From assembly GCA_964652255.1 (NCBI GenBank), contig CAZZBM010000002.1:87167-151166 (forward strand): a stretch of 64,000 bases of DNA, given 5' to 3'. A model generated the notes under the pieces. The model searched no databases and had not been told where the DNA came from. It saw nothing but the letters and a program-made list of their open reading frames with translations. Each line of letters opens with the position of its first letter. Position 1 is the stretch's first letter. The DNA comes from CAZZBM01 sp964652255. Its GTDB lineage: Bacteria > Bdellovibrionota > Bacteriovoracia > Bacteriovoracales > CAZZBM01. Shown here piece by piece: positions 42,033 through 50,330 of the stretch. The position numbers and the translations under genes were made by a program.

Positions 42033-43958
42033 TTATTGAGTACTACCTTGGACACCAGTACTACGTTGAGTATTTGATGATGAAGTTGCTGCATTGGAAG
42101 GATTATTATTACCGGAATTAACATTACTACCTGTAATATTTTGATCACATTTTTTTTCAATAAAAGTGGTAATGTGACATTGAGCAACTCTTTTTTCTTC
42201 ATTAGTCGCCTGAGAATTAGGAGCTAATTTTTGACAAGAAGTTTGAATACCTTTTTTATCAGGATAATTTGTTCCTGAAAAATAATTGCCATCAAAAGCA
42301 CTTGGACCACATTTTGAAAAAAGATCAGGATTTAACTGAGAAGCGCAATTATTAAGATTAGTGGGAACATTAGCAGCTAAATAAGCACAAGATTCATTAC
42401 CTTCTTTTACTGCACAGTTATTAGTGAGTTTGGCAAGAGACTCTAAGTGATCTTGAATGGGTTTTTTACCATTTTGATCAACAAAATCATTTGAAACAAG
42501 AAATTTTTCTAAGATACTTCTTTGTAAAAAAAGTTGTTCTCTTAGTTTGTCTATCCCAAGAAGATCTAATGGTTTTTGTCTATTTTCTTTTAATGTTTTT
42601 AAACTAAGATCATCTAAAGGATAAGGATTAAGAGTGAACTGAGGTGGTGCTATAATAGATAAACTAGTAACAGAACCAAAACCTTTTGTTATTAAGTCTT
42701 GATTGAGTTTATTAAAAGAAGATTGATATACATTAGAAAATGCACTTAAACGAGCTGATACTTCTTGTTCATAAGTTTTTAAAGATAAAGATAAGGTCGC
42801 TTTATCTGTGTTTAATTTGCCTTCATGAAAAGTAATATTATTTTCTAGGGCTATACTACAAGTAGAAAGAGATCTTATTTTGGCAGAAACTCTTTGTCGA
42901 ATAGGAACAACACTGCTCGTATTAGAATAATAAGAATTTATTTGTTTTTGATAATCATTTTTTAAAATAGGGTATTTATTTAAAGTACTTTGACGACAAC
43001 TGTTAAACTCTTTTGCATACTGAGGATAACTTTTAGAAAGTGTTTGAACGAGTTCAGCTATATTAGAGGAATTAACCAATATTCCTTTGTAAGTAGTTGC
43101 TTTTGCAGCATTTCCTGTTCTTTTTTTACTTTTTAAAATTTGTTCAATTTTTTTTTCAGAAACTTTATTAGAAATACAAGAAGCTACATCTGCACTAGCT
43201 TTTTTTTCAAAATCTTTAATAAAGCTTTCAGCTGTGTCATGATTAAAATCTGTTTCAGGAATAACTCCAAATCTTTTTTTAAAAAGGTTATTTCTAGTTG
43301 TTAAAGAAGAGAATTCTTTTTCAAAAAACTTTTTAATTTCAGGAGTTGTTTCATCAGGTAAATACTTTGAAATTGTTTCATGAGGTTTCATTCCAGAAAG
43401 AGATCTATTGATAAGTTCAGCTTCTTTTAAAGCATCTTTAGGAAGAATTTTTCTTAATTCTTCAAGACCACCTCTGAGTCCATTTTTAGATCTTAAGTCT
43501 TTAGCAAAAGTAAGGCAACTTGGATTTTGTAATGTTTTAGCATAAGAAGGAGAAGAATTCTCTTCTAAAGCAGAAGCACTCTCAATCATAGAATCAAAAA
43601 GATTTTTAATTCTAGAGCTAAGATTATTAGCATTTAAGGATTCAAAATAACTAGATAGCTTATCTATAGCTTCAATTGTTTTTGTAATAAAATTTGTTAA
43701 AGATTGTTGATAACAAGAATAACAGTGATAGGGATTTGTTTTTAGTTGATTTGAGCTACAAAATCCACCAGAAGGTGGATTTAAGGCAGAGACAATTTCA
43801 ATAAGATAAGCTTCATAAGGAGCTGTGTCTCCAGCAGCACAATTATCTTGAATTTGTTTTATTTTGTTGGCATCAGGAGTATAAGTACGAGGACAACTAG
43901 GTTGATGAGTAATTGTGGATTCATTATTACTAAAAAGAAAAAAAATAACTAACCACAC
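42033..43958 (-). CDS. large exported Cys-containing protein, unknown
   Basis: I place the start at the GTG at 43958, giving a short leader (MWLVIFFLFSNNES-like) and a 641-residue protein. The frame stays open to an ATG at 44069, but that would overlap the divergent FHA gene by 72 bases. The N-terminal part has Cys clusters (SCPRTYTP, DNCAAG, FCSSNQL, YHCYSCYQQS); a long Lys/Ser-rich helical middle follows, then a C-terminal Cys region and a Ser/Asn/Thr-rich tail (about the last 35 residues). It may be a secreted or surface protein. It shares Cys-rich N-terminal style with the 387-residue protein at 9936-11099, but alignment by eye is not convincing. Confidence 0.72.
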   Translation of the reverse strand: MWLVIFFLFSNNESTITHQPSCPRTYTPDANKIKQIQDNCAAGDTAPYEAYLIEIVSALNPPSGGFCSSNQLKTNPYHCYSCYQQSLTNFITKTIEAIDKLSSYFESLNANNLSSRIKNLFDSMIESASALEENSSPSYAKTLQNPSCLTFAKDLRSKNGLRGGLEELRKILPKDALKEAELINRSLSGMKPHETISKYLPDETTPEIKKFFEKEFSSLTTRNNLFKKRFGVIPETDFNHDTAESFIKDFEKKASADVASCISNKVSEKKIEQILKSKKRTGNAAKATTYKGILVNSSNIAELVQTLSKSYPQYAKEFNSCRQSTLNKYPILKNDYQKQINSYYSNTSSVVPIRQRVSAKIRSLSTCSIALENNITFHEGKLNTDKATLSLSLKTYEQEVSARLSAFSNVYQSSFNKLNQDLITKGFGSVTSLSIIAPPQFTLNPYPLDDLSLKTLKENRQKPLDLLGIDKLREQLFLQRSILEKFLVSNDFVDQNGKKPIQDHLESLAKLTNNCAVKEGNESCAYLAANVPTNLNNCASQLNPDLFSKCGPSAFDGNYFSGTNYPDKKGIQTSCQKLAPNSQATNEEKRVAQCHITTFIEKKCDQNITGSNVNSGNNNPSNAATSSSNTQRSTGVQGSTQ

Positions 43959-43997
43959 TTTTAAATTCTCGGAAAATAGAGGAAAATAGTAAAGTAA

Positions 43998-45617
43998 ATG
44001 AAAATTAGTGTAAAAAATAAAGAAAAAACTTATGCCCTTCTTTTTAAAGGAAAAAAAATTCCTCTTCATGATTCCATCACTTTTGGTTCTAAAGAAGGTT
44101 ATTGGGATTTAAATGATGAAGAAATTTCTTCTGAGCACTGTACTATAGAACAAATAGGAGATTGTCTCACAGTTCTTGATCATCATTCTCTTTATGGGAC
44201 CTATCTTGCAGAAGAAAAAATTATTCCTGGACAAAAACTCTTTCTTGTAGAAGGTGATTACCTAAGATTAGGAAAAAATATCATTCAAATTCAAGCTCAA
44301 GAAAAAGGAGTTAATTCTTTTTCTTCCTTTCAATCTTTCCAATCTCCTTCTCCTAGCTTTGAAGAATTAACTCCTCTTTTTTATCGATGGCTGAGTTTAA
44401 TTTTAGATCTTGTTTTTGCCTTTATTTTAAAAGATTTTATTCAGTGGCCGCAAATTATTTTAGATTTTTTACCTCATTTCTATCAAAGAGATTTTTTATT
44501 AACTTTTATCTCTGTTCAATTACTAAGTTCTTTATTTCTTAATACAACACTTTTTCAAGCTTATCTAAAATGTTACTCCTCTTCTTCTTGGCCATGGGGA
44601 TTTTTTAGAACTTTCATAGGATTAATCACCTTACCTTTTCTCATTTTTGATCTTCCTTTGATTTGGAAAAATAAATCTTTCAAAGAAAGTTTAACTTGTT
44701 CTCTTATGAGTAAAAAAGATGTTCCCTTGGGCAGAATTTTATTAGTTTTTCCTGTTTTAGTTCTTATTTTTTACTCTTATCCTTTATGGAAAGGGGGAGA
44801 AATTGTTGTAGGAGAGAACATTTTTGTCACTCAAAGAGTGAAAAAAGAACAATTAGGAGAAAGATCTTTTTTTGTTAAAAATTTTCAATTAGCTTTTTAC
44901 CATCCAGATTTTATTCTTTATCCTATTTTTAAAGAAACAGAAGATAAAAAAATAGAAGCAATTTTAAAAATTATTAAAAATTCACAAGAAATAGAATTAA
45001 CTTTAAAAAAAAAAATAAACCTTAAAAATACCTTAAAAGATATTGCCTTAATACCTTTTTTTTTAAAAAGTTATGAAAAAAATTTTTTCTATTTTAAAGA
45101 AGATTTTTTTGAAACTAATTTTGCTAAAACACTAGAAACATCATTTAGATTGGGTTTTGAAGAAGCTTTTTTATCTTTTCAAGATTTTTTTCCCTATTAT
45201 CTTCATAGATTACAATTTAGAAAAAAAATCCTAGAAATATTAGAAGAAGAAAGGCTTCAAGAACCTCAAATTATTCTTTTAGGCCACAATTATTATCTTA
45301 TGTATAAGAAAAATGATTTTTACCGTATTCTATCTTTAAATAAAGACTATACCTATCTTTATGAAGTTAAAGCAGAGTCTTTAGAAAGTATTCAAGAAAT
45401 TTATAAATTTATTAAAATAGGAGATTTTCAAGATTATTTTATTGCTATAGATTACTTTTTTGACAAAGATTTAAATATCAGAGAACTGTATGATTATCTG
45501 AAAGAAATAAAAATTAAAATGAATTTATTGTCTTTCGAAGCTTTAAAATCTCAACTTATACTTTTATTAAGAGAAAAAAGAATAGATTTTTTAGAAGATG
45601 AAGTAAAAAAAATATGA
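43998..45617 (+). CDS. FHA-domain protein fused to an RDD-type membrane region
   Basis: Residues about 1-98 form an FHA domain, with the phosphothreonine-binding pattern SSEHCTIE and the DHHSLYGTYL block. A linker with Phe/Ser repeats follows, then membrane helices beginning YRWLSLILDLVFAF (Arg and Asp as in RDD proteins) to about residue 260, and a Lys/Phe-rich cytoplasmic or periplasmic C-terminal region. FHA domains read phosphothreonine, so the Ser/Thr kinase encoded two genes downstream is a natural partner. The end overlaps uppP by 4 bases. The upstream gap of 39 bases separates it from the divergent exported protein. Confidence 0.8.
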   Translation: MKISVKNKEKTYALLFKGKKIPLHDSITFGSKEGYWDLNDEEISSEHCTIEQIGDCLTVLDHHSLYGTYLAEEKIIPGQKLFLVEGDYLRLGKNIIQIQAQEKGVNSFSSFQSFQSPSPSFEELTPLFYRWLSLILDLVFAFILKDFIQWPQIILDFLPHFYQRDFLLTFISVQLLSSLFLNTTLFQAYLKCYSSSSWPWGFFRTFIGLITLPFLIFDLPLIWKNKSFKESLTCSLMSKKDVPLGRILLVFPVLVLIFYSYPLWKGGEIVVGENIFVTQRVKKEQLGERSFFVKNFQLAFYHPDFILYPIFKETEDKKIEAILKIIKNSQEIELTLKKKINLKNTLKDIALIPFFLKSYEKNFFYFKEDFFETNFAKTLETSFRLGFEEAFLSFQDFFPYYLHRLQFRKKILEILEEERLQEPQIILLGHNYYLMYKKNDFYRILSLNKDYTYLYEVKAESLESIQEIYKFIKIGDFQDYFIAIDYFFDKDLNIRELYDYLKEIKIKMNLLSFEALKSQLILLLREKRIDFLEDEVKKI

Positions 45618-46330
45618 CTAGTAGTATTATTCAAGCTATAACTGAATTTATCCCTGTGAGTAGTAGTGCTCATCTTTTTTTTTTAAAACAGGAATTAAGT
45701 CGTTTTGATTATGCTTTATTGCATTTAGCAACTTCTTTTGTTGTCTTATTCTTTGAAAGAAAAATTATTTTAGATCTTCTTTTATTTAAAAAAAAGATCT
45801 TAAGTCTAAACTTAATCTTCATTACAACGATAACTGCAATGAGTCTATTTTTTTTAAAAGAATATCTCATGATTTTTAAAACTTTAGAAATAGTGATTGT
45901 TCTATTGATTTTATTCTCTTTTATTTTAAATTTTATTTTTAAAAAAAAATCTTCATTAAAAATAAATTTAAATTTATTTAATATTTACTTTGTTGTTTTT
46001 GTGAGCTTAGCTCAAATTATAGGATCATTTTCTGGTGTTAGTCGATTAGGAATGACCTGTGCTTCTCTTTATCTTTATGGATTTAATCGAAGCATGGCGT
46101 ATACTTATGCTATGATTTTATCTATTCCTTTAGGAATTGCTTCTTTTGGATATTCTTTTTTGATTGATCAACTCATTTTTGAAAAGGAATATTTAATAGT
46201 GACTTTAATATTAAGTTTTTTTTCTTATCCTGTTTTAAAAAAAATTTTTATTGATTATGGATTTAAACCATTCTTTTATTATAGAATTTTGCTAGCTTTT
46301 GCTCTTGTAGTTTATTTTTTTTCAGTTTAG
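45614..46330 (+). CDS. uppP: undecaprenyl-diphosphatase (BacA/UppP family)
   Basis: The 238-residue membrane protein has the catalytic block QAITEFIPVSSSAHLFFL and the second conserved block FSGVSRLGMTCASLYLYG, in which Ser replaces the usual Pro of PGxSRSxxT and Leu replaces the second Ser. It recycles undecaprenyl diphosphate for cell wall synthesis. It is shorter than common members (about 265-280), partly because the N-terminus starts right at the first catalytic block. It may be active, but the motif changes warrant caution. Confidence 0.82.
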   Translation: MTSSIIQAITEFIPVSSSAHLFFLKQELSRFDYALLHLATSFVVLFFERKIILDLLLFKKKILSLNLIFITTITAMSLFFLKEYLMIFKTLEIVIVLLILFSFILNFIFKKKSSLKINLNLFNIYFVVFVSLAQIIGSFSGVSRLGMTCASLYLYGFNRSMAYTYAMILSIPLGIASFGYSFLIDQLIFEKEYLIVTLILSFFSYPVLKKIFIDYGFKPFFYYRILLAFALVVYFFSV

Positions 46331-46360
46331 ATCTTTTTTAGAATAGTCGATATAGCAAAA

Positions 46361-47794
46361 GTGAACTATAAAGTCTTTGGTCCTTACTTAATGCTAGAAC
46401 ATCTTTTTGATGGAGGTATGGCTAAAATCTATTTAGCTAAGCTTATTCATAGAGATAAAAATCAGTTTTTAGTGATAAAAATTGTTCAGCCTCAATTTAG
46501 CTCCAATGAATCTTTTTTAAAAATGTTTGAAGATGAGTTAAAATTAACTAATCTTTTTACTCACCCAGGAATTGCTCAAGTTTATGATTACGGGAAAGAA
46601 GGAACTTATCTTTATTACTCTATGGAATTTGTTTTGGGATCTAATCTTAAAGAATATCAACAAAAATTAAAGCTACAAAATAAAGTTTTTCCTATAGATG
46701 TTTTGTGTTACATTATGATTCAGTCAGCAAAAGCCCTGTACTATGTTCACCAGTTTGTTGATCCTGTTTCTGGTAAACCTCTGAAAGTGATTCATAGAGA
46801 TATTTCACCTCATAATATTATGCTCACTTATGATGGTTTTGTAAAAATTATTGATTTTGGAATTGCAAAATCTGAACTAGAAAGAAATGAAAAAACTAAA
46901 ACAGGGACCTTGAAAGGAAAAATTTCTTATATAGGACCAGAGTATATAGAAGGACTTCAATTAGATGGCAGGTATGATCTTTTTGCCCTAGGAGTGACTT
47001 TTTGGGAATTAGCTACGGGTAAAAAACTGTTTGAAGGTCCTAATGATATGGCTATTTTAAAAAATATTCAAGAATGTAAAATTCCTGATCCTAGAGATTT
47101 TAGAGATGATCTACCTGATGAAATTGCTGATATTATTTTAAAATGTTTAAAAAAAGAAAGACTAAAAAGATATCAAACCATGGATGAATTTCAAAGAGAG
47201 TTGTCTATGGTGATGCAGAAGTACTTTCCTTCTTTTAATTCAAGTGATGTCACCGTGTTTACCTCAAGTCTTTTTTCTAAAGAAATAGAAAGATGGAAAG
47301 AAAAATATAGTGAATACGGAAAAATTAACATGGAGGAGTATAAAAAAATAGCTAAAGTGAGTGAGTCTCAATTTGAAAAAAATATTCTTCTAAGAGAAAA
47401 AAAGAAAAAGATAGCTACTATTGTCCAAGATAAATTATTTTCTTTTCAAAAAAAGGAAGAAGCTCCAAAGAATTTTTTTCAACTTCATGGTCTTAAGATT
47501 GCTTTAAGTCTATTTTTTCTTATCTTGATTCCTATTTTTTTAAAATTTAATAAGAGTTCTTTAACTGGAGTAGTAACAGAACAAAATTTTTATCCTGGGT
47601 ATGAATTAGAAATTTTTACTGTTAAAGGATTTATTAAAGAAAGATTACCTCTTAAAGAGCCTTTAAGATTACCTACAGGGACTTACAATGGAGTCATTAA
47701 AAATGAAGCAGGAGAGAAGAAATATATTCAATTTACTATTGATCCTAATTCAGTTTTGAACTTAAATCAGAAGCATCTAATTTCTGAGAATTAA
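46361..47794 (+). CDS. membrane Ser/Thr protein kinase
   Basis: The GTG at 46361 starts a 477-residue kinase: Gly loop FDGGMAKIYLA (about 17-27), Lys in VIK, catalytic loop HRDISPHN (about 149), DFGIAK, and GTLKGKISYIGPEY in the activation segment. The HRDxSPxN loop is the myxobacterial/delta-type form. A membrane helix lies at about residues 378-395, followed by a small periplasmic domain. It is near the FHA and UppP genes, so it may phosphorylate envelope or cell-wall regulators. Its 3' end overlaps the convergent histidine kinase by 50 bases. Confidence 0.92.
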   Translation: MNYKVFGPYLMLEHLFDGGMAKIYLAKLIHRDKNQFLVIKIVQPQFSSNESFLKMFEDELKLTNLFTHPGIAQVYDYGKEGTYLYYSMEFVLGSNLKEYQQKLKLQNKVFPIDVLCYIMIQSAKALYYVHQFVDPVSGKPLKVIHRDISPHNIMLTYDGFVKIIDFGIAKSELERNEKTKTGTLKGKISYIGPEYIEGLQLDGRYDLFALGVTFWELATGKKLFEGPNDMAILKNIQECKIPDPRDFRDDLPDEIADIILKCLKKERLKRYQTMDEFQRELSMVMQKYFPSFNSSDVTVFTSSLFSKEIERWKEKYSEYGKINMEEYKKIAKVSESQFEKNILLREKKKKIATIVQDKLFSFQKKEEAPKNFFQLHGLKIALSLFFLILIPIFLKFNKSSLTGVVTEQNFYPGYELEIFTVKGFIKERLPLKEPLRLPTGTYNGVIKNEAGEKKYIQFTIDPNSVLNLNQKHLISEN

Positions 47795-49082
47795 GAATAA
47801 TTGTTAAATTACTAATGAGAAAATCTAAATCTTTTTTATAAATTAATCCTTGGATAAAACTTGGTATGTTATGAAGATTATCATCACCTGTTAAAATATA
47901 AATTTTTAAGTATTTTTTCTCTTTTAATTTTTTAGCTAAGTCTAGAGTAGAGAATCTTTCTAGAAGATGATAATCTAAAAGAAGATAACTATGATCAGGA
48001 ATGTAAAAAGAATCTAAAACAGATTCTAAAGGAAAAATATCAATATGTTTGGAATTTGCAAATTGAGTAAAAAGAGAAGAAAATGAAAAATCATTATCTA
48101 ATAAATAAAAATTTTTATTAGGAGGAGCTTCTTTTTGATAAAGATGAATAAAATCAGGATAAAATTTTTGATCTAAAAAATCAGAATGATTATTACCAAG
48201 ATAACTAGAAAAATCTTTTGGAGGAAAAGATCTTTTTAAGCTGAAATGATAGGAATAAGTGTTGTCAGATTCAAAAACTTTAAATTGACCATGGTGTTTT
48301 TTGAAAAATGATTCAAATTCTAGAGTTCCTATGTTTTCAGATTGATAAAATTTTTTTAAAGGGTATTTTTTTTCAAGACTTATTTTTCCAGAAATTTTAC
48401 CATGAATAAAATCATCTCTTTTAAACAAAGAAATATTAATAAAATGCTGGTTTCTTTTAATGAAGTTTTCAATAATATTGACAAAAACTCTTCTTAACTC
48501 AAGAGATTGGCTTTCAATAAAAAGATTAAGATCCAGTATATCTAAGTTAAGGGTGCAGATCTTAGAGTAATCTTTCTTAAAAGATAATAAAAATTCAGGA
48601 AGATGAATAATTTGAAGATCTTTGAAATCTTCTTTAAAAATATTTAACAATGATTCTACTTGATTATAAAATTTTATTTGATGATCAGAAAGTGAAATTT
48701 TTAAATGTTGTAAAGGGAATTTTAAATCGTGAAGAAGATGATTAATTTTTTCTTCAAAAATTGGTTCTAAACTTTCTGCCTTGTTTTTTGATAAAAGCTC
48801 ATGAGCTTCTTGAATCATTTTAAATTCTTGAAATGCAAAAGAATGATTTTTGTCATAGATATGATGAAGATCTTTAAGAATAGGTTGAATTCTTTTAAAA
48901 ATGAAGATGAGATCTAATAAAGAAATAAGAGTTAAAAAAAGAGAAATAAAAAAAGCAAGATACCAAGATGTTGTTTGAATATTTAAAGCTTCATAGCCAA
49001 AAAAAACTGAAAAAGAAAGAATAAGAACAAAAAAAAGAGGTTTAAGAATCTGATTTTTGAGATAGGGTTTTAAGTTTTTCAT
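47745..49082 (-). CDS. hybrid sensor histidine kinase with degenerate ATPase domain
   Basis: The 445-residue protein has two N-terminal membrane helices (about 14-32 and 40-62) with almost no periplasmic loop, an H-box-like HDLKFPLQHL (about 118), an N-box remnant VNIIENFIK, and a C-terminal receiver domain (about 325-440) with LLDND, phospho-Asp in LLLDYHLL, ILTGDD and IYKKD. The DxGxG motif needed for ATP binding is missing and the second Gly box is reduced to ENIGTLEFESFFKKHHG. It may therefore be a pseudokinase or a phosphatase. It follows the NtrC-like regulator and the 83-residue protein in one minus-strand run. Confidence 0.78.
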   Translation of the reverse strand: MKNLKPYLKNQILKPLFFVLILSFSVFFGYEALNIQTTSWYLAFFISLFLTLISLLDLIFIFKRIQPILKDLHHIYDKNHSFAFQEFKMIQEAHELLSKNKAESLEPIFEEKINHLLHDLKFPLQHLKISLSDHQIKFYNQVESLLNIFKEDFKDLQIIHLPEFLLSFKKDYSKICTLNLDILDLNLFIESQSLELRRVFVNIIENFIKRNQHFINISLFKRDDFIHGKISGKISLEKKYPLKKFYQSENIGTLEFESFFKKHHGQFKVFESDNTYSYHFSLKRSFPPKDFSSYLGNNHSDFLDQKFYPDFIHLYQKEAPPNKNFYLLDNDFSFSSLFTQFANSKHIDIFPLESVLDSFYIPDHSYLLLDYHLLERFSTLDLAKKLKEKKYLKIYILTGDDNLHNIPSFIQGLIYKKDLDFLISNLTIILNSQKLDASDLSSKLN

Positions 49083-49293
49083 GGAGATATTTTCTATAGT
49101 AAGAGAGGCAATCTTCTGAAAACCTGGTAGGGAAAAAAGTTAAAAAATCTTCATCTGAAGAAAAATTGATACTCTTAAACCCTCTAGAATAGAGATCTAA
49201 TTTTAACAAAAGATTATAAATTTTGTGTTTCACTAGAGGTGAAGATTCTTGTTCCTTGAAGGATTTTTTTTGTAAGATAGGTGTATAATCCAC
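49042..49293 (-). CDS. short protein between regulator and kinase, unknown
   Basis: The frame encodes up to 83 residues and overlaps both neighbours: 41 bases with the histidine kinase and 80 with the regulator if the ATG at 49293 is used. A GTG at 49233 would shorten the upstream overlap to 20 bases (63 residues). It is charged, helical and without signal peptide. It may be a small adaptor of the phosphorelay, or a C-terminal piece lost from the regulator; no recognisable DNA-binding helix is present. Confidence 0.5.
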   Translation of the reverse strand: MDYTPILQKKSFKEQESSPLVKHKIYNLLLKLDLYSRGFKSINFSSDEDFLTFFPTRFSEDCLSYYRKYLHEKLKTLSQKSDS

Positions 49294-50281
49294 GAATTTC
49301 TCCTTGAGGTAAGTTGTTTTTAAGAGCCTCTATAAAATCTTGTTTAAAAATAACAGGTTGAGTCTGAAGGCAATTAAAGTGATTTAAGAGCAGATCTAAG
49401 TCTTCTTTTCTTTCTTCCAAAGTAATTTGTTTGAAAACATAAGTGATGATTTTAGAATAAAAATCTGGTCTAAGAAAAGATAAAGGATCTTTTTCTAAAG
49501 TAGAAGAATAGTAGAGAATATCCACTTCTTTTACAAGGTAGTCACCTAAAGGGAAGAAATTTTTTTCTGAAAGGAGCTTTAAAAATTTTTCTTGAAGAGG
49601 TCTACTAAGGCAAGTGATCTCATCTAAAAAAAGACAACCACCGTCTAACTTACTTATTTTTCCTTCAAAATCTTGAAAAGCACCTGTAAAAAGCCCTTTT
49701 TTATGACCAAAAAACTCTGACTCAAAGAGCTCAAGAGAGATATTAGCAGAACTAAGTTCTAAGAAAGGTTTTGGTAAATATTCTTTGAGAACTTGAAGAA
49801 GATAATTTTTTCCTGATCCACTTGGTCCTTGAATAAGAGTATTGACTGGATTTTTAATAAGAGAAAAAACTCCATAAAGATAAGAGATGTTTCTGGAATT
49901 AAGTTTTTTAGAAAAAATTTCAATCCAGTCTTGCTCATAAAGAAGATAGTGAATTTTTTGAACAAAGTCTTCAGGTTCTTTTAAAAAATGATCTTTTGGG
50001 TAATAATTTTGAAGTCCTTGCTCATAAAGATTTTCTATAAAAGAGAGATCTTTATTAGAGGAAAGGAAAGCTTTTGGGCGTAAATCGTCTTTAAGTTGAT
50101 GATAATAGGAGATTCCCAAGGGTTTATTATTAAAAAAAAGATCAATAAGAAAGCCATCAAATTGTTCATGATCTTTTGGTAGTCTGTTTTTATAAATAAG
50201 ATCAATATTCTTTTCTTTAAAGTAAGGTTGAAGATATTCAAAAAGATAGTATTCATCATCAATAAGAAGTAAGGATTTCAT
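49214..50281 (-). CDS. NtrC-like response regulator, receiver plus AAA+, no HTH
   Basis: I choose the ATG at 50281 (MKSLLLIDDEYYLFEYL), which starts directly at the receiver domain; ATGs at 50293 and 50341 would add residues into the divergent gene. The receiver has IDDE, phospho-Asp in FLIDLFF, and Lys in YYPKDHF. The AAA+ domain has Walker A GPSGSGKNYLL, the loop-1 motif as GLFTGAF (canonical GAFTGA), and Walker B GGCLFLDEI. There is no C-terminal HTH. Without the exact GAFTGA and DNA-binding domain, activation of sigma-54 would be unusual. It probably receives phosphate from the downstream hybrid kinase. Confidence 0.82.
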   Translation of the reverse strand: MKSLLLIDDEYYLFEYLQPYFKEKNIDLIYKNRLPKDHEQFDGFLIDLFFNNKPLGISYYHQLKDDLRPKAFLSSNKDLSFIENLYEQGLQNYYPKDHFLKEPEDFVQKIHYLLYEQDWIEIFSKKLNSRNISYLYGVFSLIKNPVNTLIQGPSGSGKNYLLQVLKEYLPKPFLELSSANISLELFESEFFGHKKGLFTGAFQDFEGKISKLDGGCLFLDEITCLSRPLQEKFLKLLSEKNFFPLGDYLVKEVDILYYSSTLEKDPLSFLRPDFYSKIITYVFKQITLEERKEDLDLLLNHFNCLQTQPVIFKQDFIEALKNNLPQGEIRGLYTYLTKKILQGTRIFTSSETQNL

Positions 50282-50330
50282 TTTTAAACTCATACGAAGA
50301 TTATTCTTTTGTCCATAGCCTGAATGTTTT

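Noticed and set aside
43959..44069. N-terminal extension of the exported protein to the ATG at 44069
   Set aside because: It would overlap the divergent FHA gene by 72 bases; the GTG at 43958 leaves a normal short leader.
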